Shown here: positions 23,226-33,491 of the stretch, piece by piece | Layout of the letters: each line of letters starts with the position of its first letter | Position numbering within the stretch: the first letter of the stretch is position 1 | Notes under the pieces: generated by a model | What the model was told of the DNA's origin: nothing | Database searches by the model: none | Seen by the model: the letters and a program-made list of their open reading frames with translations, nothing else | Made by a program: the position numbers and the translations under genes | Source of the DNA: Coleophoma eucalyptorum | Lineage: Eukaryota > Ascomycota > Leotiomycetes > Helotiales > Dermateaceae | Direction: 5' to 3' | NCBI GenBank assembly: GCA_026120035.1 | Contig: JALRME010000016.1 | Location: forward strand, 744,001-808,000 | DNA: 64,000 nucleotides

Positions 23226-24861
23226 ATGTCTCAGGTCGATTATTTGCTCCACGAGAGCTCGGTGGGATATGGAATCTTTCAAGTTGTCCACCAAGCCGAA
23301 ACCATTGGCAATCGATTGAAGGAGGTCCAAGATGCAGGTCAAGACCTGGCCAAATTCGGAAAGATGGTCAAGCTTGTTAACTTTGCGCCTTACCAGTGAG
23401 TTGACGGAATTGCTGTTCGATTGTGCGCAGCAGATTCTAACCTTCGTCCAGGGGAGCCGCTCAGGCTCTTGAGAATATCAACCTTGTTTCTGAGGGTGTC
23501 CTGTCGGATTACTTGCGATCGAACTTGGAATTGAACTTGCCCAAGGCTGGAAAGAAAAACAAGGTCGTCCTCGGTGTTCAAGACAAGAACTTGGCTGGTA
23601 GCATCAAGGCTGCTTTCCCTGGAGTCGAGTGCGAGACTGGTGAGACTTCCGAGGTCGTCGCAGATCTTCTTCGAGGACTTCGATTGCACGCGGATAAGCT
23701 TCTCAAGGGATTGCAAGATGGTGATGTTGGACGTGCGCAATTAGGTCTTGGTCACGCATACTCCCGTGCAAAGGTCAAGTTCTCAGTCCAGAAGAACGAT
23801 AACCACATCATCCAGGCTATTGCCACCCTCGATCACCTTGACAAGGCTGTCAACACCTTCTCCATGCGTGTCCGTGAATGGTACGGATGGCATTTCCCAG
23901 AACTCGTGAGAATCGTTTCCGACAACCACACCTATGCCAAGCTTGCACTTGTTATTGGTGACAAGAAGAGCTTGACCGACGAGTCACTACATGACATTGC
24001 TGCGATTGTTAACGATGACGGTGATGTTGCGCAGGCCATCATTGACGCAGCGCGTGTTTCTATGGGACAGGATATCTCAGCCAGCGATCTTGAGAACGTC
24101 TCAGCTTTCGCCAACCGTGTTGTCAAGCTCACCGAGTACAGACGATCGCTCTTCCAGTACCTTGTTAACAAGATGAGTATCGTTGCACCTAACTTGGCAT
24201 CTTTGATCGGAGAGGTCGTTGCCGCACGTTTGATCTCACATGCCGGTTCTCTCACCAACCTTTCGAAATACCCAGCCTCCACTGTCCAGATTCTCGGAGC
24301 CGAGAAGGCATTGTTCCGAGCATTGAAGACCAAGGGAAACACCCCCAAGTACGGTTTGATCTACCACTCCAGCTTCATCGGACGCGCAGGAGCCAAGAAC
24401 AAGGGCCGCATTTCGAGATTTTTGGCAAACAAGTGCAGTATTGCTTCCAGAATTGACAACTTCTCCGAGGAGCCAACAACCAAGTTCGGTGAAGCCTTGA
24501 GAAGGCAGGTTGAGGAGAGACTAGAGTTCTACGCCACTGGAGCTGCTCCAAGCAAGAACGAGCAAGTCATGGTAAGCCCCAACCCCTCTTGTCTAATCTA
24601 CTTGTAAGTTACTAAGTAGCAACATAGAAATCAGCAATGGATGCAGTCCTAGGTGACATCAACATCGCCGATCCAGATGATGTCGAGATGGCCGATGCTA
24701 CACCAAAAGCGACAGAGAAGAAGTCCAAGGACAAGAAGGAGAAGAAGGACAAGGACTCCAAGAAAGATAAGAAGCGACGACACAGCGAGGTGAATGGAGA
24801 AGCCGAGGTTGAGAAGAGCGAGAAGAAAAAGAAGAAGAGCAAGAGACAATCCCTGGATTAG
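23226..24861 (+). CDS. NOP56: Nucleolar protein Nop56, box C/D snoRNP core component
   Basis: Three exons (23226-23395, 23452-24571, 24628-24861), both introns 56 nt, give 507 residues. The N-terminal domain starts [20 protein letters not shown]. The coiled-coil and Nop domains follow, with [40 protein letters not shown] and [20 protein letters not shown]. The last exon encodes a KKE/KKD-rich tail. The start [16 protein letters not shown] and the C-terminal layout fit Nop56 rather than its paralogue Nop58. Nop56 bridges the two halves of C/D snoRNPs that guide 2'-O-methylation and pre-rRNA processing in the nucleolus. The short introns host no snoRNA that I can see, unlike vertebrate NOP56. 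Identity is very strong. Confidence 0.95.
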
Positions 24862-25493
24862 AAACTTCTGATCCTGCTTGTCTTTTCTTCTCTCCCCCCC
24901 TTGTACTTCTTTCTCGCTTTCTCTTTGTTCGGTTAAACTGGCGTGGATGACCTCTCTCTTATTCTCTCGTCTTGTGATGTATGTGTTCTCTTGTCTCGCA
25001 TAATGGGCGTTCTGTGGATCAAACTTGCTCTTCCTTTATCTCAAAGTGGTGTGGTGTCTGGCTAAAAAGAAACTGAATTTGAAACTTTCTCGTACCTCTT
25101 ACTAGATCTCTTAATATGCTTGCTTAATAGTGACAATAACGATGTAAAAGTTCTGCATCCATCCACATTTTCGGCATAGGGATTGAGTAACCAATTTTCC
25201 AGTTTCTTTTCAATTGATGTACTAAGCGGTTTGTGGGACGAACTACGATTCTAAGGGTCAGGTAACATAGATAAAAGACATTTGATAACAACCTCCAGAC
25301 ACAGAGGACACCCGAGATTGAGGAAGGAGGACAACGAGAAACGCCTGCATTCGCCATGCTGTATACTGAGGAATTAGAAACGAGAATATTGCCCCAGCCT
25401 TCTCCATCGTACTGTTCTCCCTCCCGTCCCATGCATCCCACTCTTTTCTACACCCAACAAACCCTCCAAGCTCGTGTGCCCACTACATTTAAT
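24862..25493. other. Convergent 3' region of NOP56 and VPS4
   Basis: 632 bp between facing stops. The NOP56 side is T/C-rich (ttctctccccccctt, then repeated tctctt). No gene or structured element was recognised. Confidence 0.55.
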
Positions 25494-26924
25494 TTAGAGA
25501 TTTCCTTCACTACCAAACTCGGCCGTCCACTCGGCGCTTCGTTTCACATCCTCTTGCGATACTGTTGGTCTAGCGCCGTTGACAGCCTTGATGAAGTCCT
25601 TTAGCTGCAATGGTGGTTCTAGGAGTGCGTCAGAGTCAACTTCCGTCCATGACATCTCCATTGCCCCCGCATCCCCTGGTGAGCATGGTGTTAGTTTCTC
25701 AACGCCGTCGGACATGACCTAGTTGGAATGGATTAGCTATGACCCAGAGCACGTTTGAAAACGGTTGAATGAGGGAGCTCCAAATATACCTTTTTGTAAT
25801 GCGTAGCCGTTTGGATTTTCCGGACCGGCTGCATCAATGCATCCTGCACAGCGATACTGATATCGCTGCCAGAATAACCCTCACTCAGCTCGCCAAGCTT
25901 CTTAAAATCGGCTGGTTTGAGATCACATGGTGTTGTGCCTACACTCAGCTCGAACATGGTTGTCCTCGCAGCTGCATCGGGGAGCGAGATATGTACACGT
26001 CTTTGGAAACGTCGGCGGATGGCCGAGTCTAGTTGCCAGGGAATATTCGTTGCGCCAAGGATGAGCACTCCTCTACTGTCTCGGCCCACACCGTCCATTT
26101 GTACTAGCAGTTCGGTCTTGATACGTCTTGAAGCCTCGGATTCTCCTTCGCCTCGAGGACCGCAAAGAGCGTCGATCTCGTCGATAAAGATAATGGATGG
26201 CTTATTCTCTCTTGCCATGGCAAAAAGCTGTTTTACTAATCTGTCCCCCCCCGTAATTAGTGCCTATCGCTGAAAATAATGATGATCAGACTTGCCTTTC
26301 ACTCTCTCCCATCCACTTGCTGACCAAATCAGAACTGCTGACACTGAAGAAAGTACTATTCGCCTCTGTAGCAACTGCTTTTGCCAGGTAAGACTTTCCC
26401 GTACCAGGAGGACCATATAGTAAGATTCCTTTCCAGGGTTGTCGCTTGCCCGTGAACAGATGTGGAAACTTTATAGGCAGGATGACTGCCTCTTTGAGTG
26501 CCTCCTTCGCAGCCTCGAGACCTGCTACATCCTCCCATTTGATATTTGGCTTGTCCTGCAAGATAGCGCCAGCGAGGGCACTCCTCAGCTTCTTGCTATC
26601 AGCATCTTCGCCGTCTTTCTCCTCTCCCTTGCCCGTTCCTCCACTCGCACTCCCATTCGCGCCGACCATGCCAGGTTTCTTCCGCTTCCCATCGCCGTCT
26701 GCAAGGTGTTGCTTCAGCTTCTCGGCTCGCTCCATGTACTCGGCAGCTTTGGCCCTGATCATCTCTTTCGATTTGGCATTCTTCTCCCACTTCAGCGCTA
26801 GCATGAACAGCTCTAGGGACTGATAGTATAGCTGATATGCTTGCTCATATTCTGCTGCTGTATCTTTCTCGATTGCCTTCTTGACAACGTCTATCGCGCG
26901 TCCGAGAAAGTCGGTATTCGACAT
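25494..26924 (-). CDS. VPS4: Vps4 AAA-ATPase, ESCRT-III disassembly
   Basis: Three exons on the reverse strand (26924-26296, 26240-25790, 25718-25494) with introns of 55 and 71 nt give 434 residues, matching yeast Vps4. An MIT domain covers about 1-80 ([16 protein letters not shown] to [14 protein letters not shown]). A Gly/Lys linker leads to the AAA core: Walker A GPPGTGKS at 171-178, Walker B IIFIDEID at 226-233, sensor and arginine-finger regions [19 protein letters not shown]. The beta domain and C-terminal helix follow ([20 protein letters not shown]). Vps4 pulls ESCRT-III subunits from endosomal membranes, so multivesicular bodies can form. Intron 1 has a GC donor. The gene is divergent from prefoldin-6. 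Certain assignment. Confidence 0.96.
26241..26295 (-). other. GC-AG intron 1 of VPS4
   Basis: 55-nt intron with donor GAAAG|GCAAGT and acceptor GGACAG, and a run of eight G just before the acceptor. Removing it restores [16 protein letters not shown], a conserved Vps4 block. No GT donor nearby gives this join. Confidence 0.88.
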
Positions 26925-27485
26925 TGTAGCGGTCGGTGAAAGGCACCGCAGAGAGTCTGCTCGCCGAAACTAGCTGGGCTTTCGATACAAAAGGGAATGT
27001 TCTTGAGGCAATGAGCGCAGAGTGAGACTCCTCTGGCGCACAACCTGTCAAGGGGTGTTGATCGACTTTGCTCGTCTGGTCTGGTAGGTAAAGGTTGCAA
27101 CGAGTCAAAACAACCGGTAGCGTAAGGTCCTCGGGCTTGTCTTGGCAGATTGGAAGACCTCGAGAATAGTAAATAGGTATTAGGATACCACAAGAAAGGA
27201 TCTATTAACGATGCAGAAATTGGCCTCCTCTTCACTCTCGTGTGCCTGAGAAGCGCAGTTGTTATGACGGAGCGCGGGGCCAGCCAGAGGAGGGCGCTAG
27301 TGGGGGATCGATCCGAATTTTGATAGGGACAGACAAGGCTGAGAAAAGAAGCTCACAGCGGTTGACTAAGAATTGGAAAGCACCACGACGAACGATACAC
27401 ACCCATTTATTCCTTCGTTTGCTGTCTCTGCAGTTCTTTACGCCACCCTTTGTTCTTCCCACCCTCCTCCAAAGCAGCTCCGAAA
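26925..27485. promoter_or_regulatory. Divergent promoter region of VPS4 and prefoldin-6
   Basis: 561 bp between divergent starts. Pyrimidine-rich sequence (ccttcgtttgctgtctctgc to ctcctccaaag, about 27412-27475) precedes the prefoldin ATG. No further gene is supported; the open frames on both strands do not resemble proteins. Confidence 0.5.
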
Positions 27486-28075
27486 ATGGCAGAAGGTCAA
27501 CAGCGCCTACAAGCGCTCTCAGAGGAATACACAAGTCTTCAACAGGGTATCTTAAGTGCCTATCCTGCCCAGAACAGGTTATCTGACCATGTACCATAGA
27601 GCTCCAGACCAACGTTGCATCGAGACAAAAACTGGAATCGCAGCAACAGGAGAATAAGGGCGTGCAGAAGGTATGAGGCCACTTCGCGAGAATTGCCTCG
27701 AGCCGCGCTGAGAGAATATACATAGGAGTTCAAAAGCTTAGACGATGATGCGAATATCTACAAGCTAGTCGGGCCCGTGCTATTGAAGCAGGATAAGACA
27801 GAAGCAGTTCTTGCTGTAGATGGCAGACTGGAGTTCATCGATAACGAAATGTGAGGATTCCCGTCGGGGGAACCAGGCTATGAGCAATTACTAATATATT
27901 CCTGCAGCAAGAGGGTCGAGAAGCAAATCAAAGATATTGAAGAGAAGACAGACAAGGTCAGGATGGAGGTCAGTATCTGATTTGTTGTAAATATAAGTCC
28001 CCACTGATAAGATTCTAGATTATGCAAATCCAGTCGGAAAGTCAAGCCGCAGCGCAACCTCAAGCTGCTGCATGA
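27486..28075 (+). CDS. YKE2: Prefoldin subunit 6
   Basis: Five small exons (27486-27546, 27600-27670, 27726-27850, 27908-27968, 28019-28075) with four introns of 53, 55, 57 and 50 nt give 124 residues. The protein is two coiled coils around a beta hairpin, as in beta-type prefoldins: LQALSEEYTSLQQ and ASRQKLESQQQENKGVQKEF; then LDDDANIYKLVGPVLLKQD and the second helix IKRVEKQIKDIEEKTDKVRM. The final residues are Gln/Ala-rich. The hexameric prefoldin complex hands nascent actin and tubulin to the chaperonin CCT. The gene is intron-dense: 215 nt of intron in 590 bp. All junctions keep frame. Strong assignment to subunit 6 from the KLVGPVLLKQD block. Confidence 0.92.
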
Positions 28076-29306
28076 TAGATGATGGGATGGATGTTCTTGC
28101 GTGGCATAAGGGAGAGGCGTTGGCTGTTGCATTTCCTGGCGTTAGATACCGGTGCTTAGCAGAGGCGGTTTGGTCCAGGACCTACTAAATTTTGCCAGAG
28201 TCAAAATATATAAAATGGCTTCAAAAGTATCTTTGCTTGTACTTTGTTAATGAATGTACACCTCCTGTTGAAAATTACTGGCGAACAACGAGACCTAACA
28301 AGCTCATGACTGCATAAGAGGTGCATCTACAATATATTTTCTTTTCCCCAAGAGAATATCTCAAGCGATATCAGATGAGTGGACATTATGTCGTACAGGA
28401 AGATAGGGTCAACCCGACTACCCTTTCACAACCCTCTCCCCCTTACATCTTAACAGATTCAAATGAATATCATTGCTCCATTGGCCGGTTGCCTATGAAC
28501 TGAAGAATGGGGATATCAGTGTTTATAAAGTATACGACAGTGCAGGTCAAACCTCTTTACGCCGATGCTCTATATGGCTAAACAATCAAGACCGGTTGAG
28601 CAGCAGTAGCAAATTGAGTACCCAACTTGTTTTGATATGAAACATACTATAGAAGCTACCGTAGTACCTGTACCATCCACCAGACTACCAAGGTATTGCA
28701 AAGGAAGCTGCAAGATAGTTCTTCGCTGATCATACACAATATCGCGTCTGTTGCGGTGTTACTCTCCACAGAGTACCTTTGGGGATTAATAGTACTCTGG
28801 TTTACACGATATTGCAACTCTAGGTCCAACTGACGATATATCTGCAATAATTCTTCGACGGACGATTTTGACACAGCGTTCTATTGCCATTTGTTTACCT
28901 CTTGGCTTAGAATGAAAAACAACCGTCTAAGCCGTAATATACCATCTGATGCGAGGGGAGATTTGAGGTGAATTTAATATAGCTTAGAGTAGCTAATTCT
29001 AACCCTAATGACTTTATAATCCTTCTTAGGACTGGTTGATATCGCATTATTGAGAACTATGACAAGCAGGTTCATCCGTTTTCCAAGGGCAAGCGAGCTC
29101 GCTTAGGAATGGACTCCTGTGGTTTCCATCTTTCTGTCTGGCATTTTGTACCTTAGTCTTCAATATCTACGTATATAGGAATGAACTGTAGTCCTACTCG
29201 GCTATGTGCAAGGAATATAGTGCCGGGGAAGAATTAAGGTGGCTAAGGCCGAAGGGCATAGAATTCCAACACAATATCAACTTCCGAGCGTGACATTTTC
29301 CCACTA
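28076..29306. other. AT-rich intergenic region with one coding-like fragment
   Basis: 1231 bp between the prefoldin-6 stop and the 3' end of the second reductase gene. The reverse strand has a 72-codon frame at 28656-28874 beginning MSKSSVEELLQIYRQLDLEL. That segment has protein-like helical character but the frame soon loses it, and no splice partner was found. It may be the remnant of a dead gene. Nothing else was recognised. Confidence 0.45.
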
Positions 29307-31231
29307 TTACCAACCAAAAGCTTCATCATGCCACCAAACCTTCCGGCCTTTCTGCACCCACCTGCCAACATGGGCCCTTAGCTCACTAGCCATTTCAGTA
29401 GGTCCACAAACCAGTACAGCGACCTTCTCCTCACTCCCTTGCATAAAGACAGCATCTACAATCTTGGCAAGGTCTGGTCTGCCATAACCTCCACTGACAG
29501 GTAAAGTTTGTCCCTTATTACTTCGTAAATCATCAAGCTCCACACTGCCATCGGCTGGAAGATCTTCCTCTGGTTGTCTGTCATATAATGTGTTGCGCGT
29601 CGCGAATATCTTAGCATACTCATCTGTTGATATCGAGCCTCGCTCGTCGAGATCCATCACCCAGCCTGCTTCGGCGGAAGACCGCATTGACCAGACAAGT
29701 TCAAGGCGATCTGGGTTCATAGATTCTGCTTCAATTTGCTCGCGGAGACTATTATAGATCGGGACGACGAATGTAGCCCCTACACCACCAGCTACAAGCA
29801 GAACTCGATCGTAATCTGTTAGTAAATTTGGGAATTTCTTGGATGTTCCGTATGGCCCTTCGATGTTGATTGGTGGCCTTGCTTTTGAGAGTTCTGCAAG
29901 ATGTGCCAGAGCTTTGGAAGTAGGCCCGTGAAGGGCTCGGAGCACTAAGGTGATACTAGTCTCCGAGACGTCTGCAACTGTGAAAGGGTTGAATAGCATG
30001 CTGTGTAACGCCACAGAGCCAGCTGATGGAGCACTTTCTGAGGGAATAGACAGATACACATGCTGGCCAGGAGCAGCTTGGAATCTTTGAATTTTAGCCG
30101 ACGGTATCGGAATCTTGAGCTTGAGGAGCTTTGTCTGCGGCACTTTCGAGATCTTGACGAATTCCGTGATGGTGTCCATCTTTCTGAGAACTAGATCAAG
30201 AATGAACACAAACAGAGCTTCTACCACGTAGAACCTTAAACCGGAGGCATGGAACCATAGTAATGGCAAAAGTGTGGATCCAATAAGCACATGCAGGATG
30301 AAGAAAACTCGGTAGCTCCACCTTCGGACCACTTCCAAGCTACTAGTTGCAAGCACGGTCATCATTGACAATGCTACCAGGCCAATGATGATTATTGGGA
30401 CAGTCAATCGACTCCTTAGGATTCCAGTTTGAAAAAAGAAATTGAGGTACCATGCGGCGTGCAGTGAAATCATTCCATAGACAATGCGGCCCAAGGTTCG
30501 ATGCCATGGATTCAGTTGCTCGTGTGACGACTGGAAGACCAAGGCAAGAGGTGAGTATCTAGACTTCAGTGCTAACATGTAATGGAGAGGAAATTGCGAG
30601 ACAGCGACTTCTCCGAAGCGCTTGGTGATATGTAGGTAGTCTAGAGCTCTAGTTAGCATATATGCCTTTTCTAAATTCTCGTTTTCTTCAAAGCAGATAC
30701 CTATGGTTTCCTGAGAATTCGCAATATATATTATATTCGTGTATATCTTAGCGTGAATCTCTCAGATTAACGCAAAGAACGACACTTGCCATTTCCACGA
30801 GATGTGTGATGATTGTGACGTAGAAGACCCAAACTTGAAGAAGGAACGAACATACCATCACCAGTCTTATGGATTGATAAAAACAAAAGCCAAGCAGTCC
30901 AAGAAGCACCCGCAATCCAACGGCCTCTCGAACCCCAACCCTCAGCAACATCTCCTTCTAACCACCACATGGCCGACCTCCACTTTCGAAGAAAAGCACT
31001 CGACCTCGAATTCCGCGACTCTTTCGCCTTAGGAGAACTCGGAATTGCAGAATAAGCAATCTTGGCCCGCTGTCTCTCCGAATGTACCCATACTACAAGT
31101 CTGTACAGCTGGAATGCTAGGATAGGTACCAGGGCTGAGAGCTGGGCGTAGAAGCCATAGCGGTCGAGCAGGACTCGCCGCTCGAGCTTTTGCTCATGTG
31201 TGAGGTCGATGAAATGGTATGGCCACCCCAT
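29307..31231 (-). CDS. Ferric-reductase-like transmembrane flavocytochrome (FRE/NOX superfamily), paralogue B
   Basis: Two exons on the reverse strand (31231-30856, 30640-29307) with a 215-nt intron give 569 residues. Exon 1 carries the first membrane segment and a basic loop, then a second segment (GASWTAWLLFLSIHKTGD). Exon 2 opens DYLHITKRFGEVAVSQFPLH, typical of fungal FRE proteins. Both H-x13-H heme pairs are intact: H172/H186 and H242/H256. The FAD site reads FNPFTVAD (Asn in place of the usual His), followed by EGPYGTSKKF, the NADPH loop AGGVGATFVVP and CGPTEMASELR, and the end EAFGW. It transfers electrons from NADPH through two hemes to an external acceptor, probably metal ions. It differs strongly from the gene at 11.1 kb, so they are not a recent duplicate. 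Confidence 0.86.
30641..30855 (-). other. 215-nt intron of reductase paralogue B
   Basis: GTATGT donor and GCTCTAG acceptor. A GCTAAC branch site lies 12 nt before the acceptor. The length is about four times the local norm. A middle exon was considered and not needed, since KTGD|DYLHITKRFG matches the family without a gap. Confidence 0.78.
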
Positions 31232-31999
31232 GTTGTATTATATATTTCTTGAAGACGATCCAAGGTATGGTAAAAGTGCAAGTGCTTTCACAGGAGAGGT
31301 ATCCTCTCAATGCATCCAAGAGCCGAGTGCCAAGCAGCTGGCACGGATTGCAAATGCAAGCAGCAAAGCCGTCTGTGGGGAAGCGGGACCTATGTATTCC
31401 TCGGGTGCCTCAAGGTCGGGATGAGGTAGGAGACGAAAGGTGTCCTGAACTTCGTGTCAGATACGCACGACAAGGCGAATAGTCAGCATGTCACTCACAG
31501 TGTAGCATACAATACACTACGAGCCGGTCACTCGGCCGACATGAGTGAGCGAGAGCTTGAGCACGCTGGACACACGTAGGGACCTCCCTGAATCGGGTTA
31601 GCGCTATCTGTTGCAACAAGGACCAACAAGGACGAGCAGAGGTCCAGGAATCCTTTATCGAAGTATTGTAAATCATGATAGAAAAGATTGTGAATTCCCC
31701 AGTCTACCTGGTCAAGTATGTAGGAACATTCATTCAATCTCCGCGTCAACCCAATCATGCTGTCAACTGCGTCCCCTGGCTTTTCGCAAGGCTTCGATTG
31801 CTAATAGCTAGCAGTCTAGATCCCTGCTCTCGGATGATGGACGTCACTTAGGGATTTGTAGCAGCGCTTCATCTGAATCCTCAAAATAGCAACGCTCTTC
31901 TTGCCTCCGCCCTTCTTTCTTCCCTTTCCAGTTTGTCGCCCTCTCTCTTCTATTCTGTATTAATACTGGGAGCCTCGGAATTGCACTTCTTTTAATGAA
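31232..31999. promoter_or_regulatory. Divergent promoter region of reductase B and the LETM1-domain gene
   Basis: 768 bp between divergent starts. Open frames on both strands (31200-31482, 31491-31811) do not resemble known proteins. No clear GATA-type iron-response cluster (SreA-like ATCWGATAA) was found by eye. Confidence 0.45.
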
Positions 32000-33094
32000 A
32001 TGACCACACTTACGTTGCGCAATCTGCGCAGTCCGTCCTTTTTCCAACCCACCTCGCAACTCCAATACATCACCACCTCACAATTCCTCTCTCCCTCCAG
32101 CCGCCATGCCAGCACAACCAGCCTTCGAAACCCGAGCAAGCAAGCAACGAATCCCGCTCCCAGCAGCCAACGCACCACCTTAGCCAGCCGCGTCAATGGT
32201 CCGCCCTCCACACTCCCCGCACCTCTCGATCTCCCGCAGCGTCAGCCCAACGAGTCGTTTTTCCCCAAGTACGGCTTCAAGCTAGGGAAAGCCTACCTGG
32301 CCTTCTATAAAGCCGGGGTACGCAACATCTGGGGCAACTACAGGGCGGCGGGACCCGTCCAGTCGACGGTCAACAGCAAGCATGACGGCTCGCTCCAAAA
32401 GGCCATCGACGCGGGTGCGCTGTCTCGGCATGATTTTCAGCTGTTGACGCGCAACTGGTTCGACGTGAAGCGCGTACCGATCTTCGCCCTGGTATTTATG
32501 GTCTGCGGGGAATTCACGCCTTTGGTTGTTATCCTCGTGTCGAGCGTGGTGCCGTGGACGTGTCGGATCCCCAAGCAGATTGATGGAGACCGGCGGAAGC
32601 TGGAGAGGAGACGGGCGATCAGTTTTCGGAATCTGGTTGCTAGTCCCCCGACGAAGAAGGGTATAGAAGAGCTAGAGAGACAGCAGCTTATTCATATTAG
32701 TTGGAGCTTGGGTCTTTCTTCCAGTGTGTGGGACTGGCTTGGTGGACAGTATCCTGGTCTGCCAACTTTTATGTTGAGAAGAAAGGTCGCGAAACGCGTA
32801 GAGTATTTGGAGCTGGATGATAAATTGATTGGTAGTGCTGGTGTTCAGGAGATGGCGCCTGAAGAGCTTACAATAGCGTTGGTGGAGAGAGGTGTGGATG
32901 TGATGGGGAAGAGCGAGAAGGAATTGCAAGCGCTCTTGGGCAGCTGGCAAAAGTCCAAGGAAAAAGTCCCTGTTGAGACCTTGCTCCTAACCAGGTAAAC
33001 AACTTTATCTCCACGGTATTCGCTCCTTGCTAACTTACTCAGACCTTCGGTATGGCCTGTGAGGCCTGTGACGAAAAAGGAGGAAAGAGTGTAA
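32000..33094 (+). CDS. LETM1-domain mitochondrial inner-membrane protein
   Basis: Two exons (32000-32994 and 33043-33094) with a 48-nt intron give 348 residues. The N-terminus is Ser/Arg/Thr-rich without acidic residues for about 60 positions, a typical mitochondrial presequence. A membrane segment lies at about 154-178 (FALVFMVCGEFTPLVVILVS). The LETM1 ribosome-binding-like region follows (AISFRNLVASPPTKK, LERQQLIHISWSLGLSSSVW, MAPEELTIALVERGVDV). The unspliced frame stops at 32998 right after LLLTR; splicing gives LLLTRPSVWPVRPVTKKEER, which fits the family. LETM1 proteins support K+/H+ exchange and mitochondrial translation. This short form resembles the fungal LETM1-like proteins rather than the long Mdm38. 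Exact orthology is not settled. Confidence 0.82.
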
Positions 33095-33491
33095 CAATTA
33101 AAAGTGCAATAAAGTATCTGATTACGATCTGGAATCAATATTCGAAAGATCTGTGTACAATAAGCAGAATTGCAAGAAGGGCAACTCCGGGCTAAGTTAT
33201 CTATATACATTCAGCCGGCCTGCTGGGGTCCTGGGAACGTGATCAATTAAAAGAGAGTTCTATCCTCCCTCTTAATTTTCTGTATAATAGGTACAACACA
33301 CTTCACACATAAACAGAAAGCATTCTACAAAACTCAAGCATCAAGGTGTAAAAAGACGAAACACAATATCAGATTATGATATATCCACCTAGACCCCATA
33401 TACAATGCTAAACCTCCGAGATGGAATAAACGTCCGACTGAACCAACGCCTGATGACACCAAATTAACTGCCTGACAGATTAAACTATCAA
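33095..33491. other. Convergent 3' region of the LETM1-domain gene and NAB3
   Basis: 397 bp, AT-rich, between facing stops. I see nothing in it beyond 3' UTR-like sequence. Confidence 0.55.

Noticed and set aside
23396..24627. snoRNA in NOP56 introns
   Set aside because: Both introns are 56 nt, too short for a box C/D snoRNA with flanks, and no C or D boxes are present.
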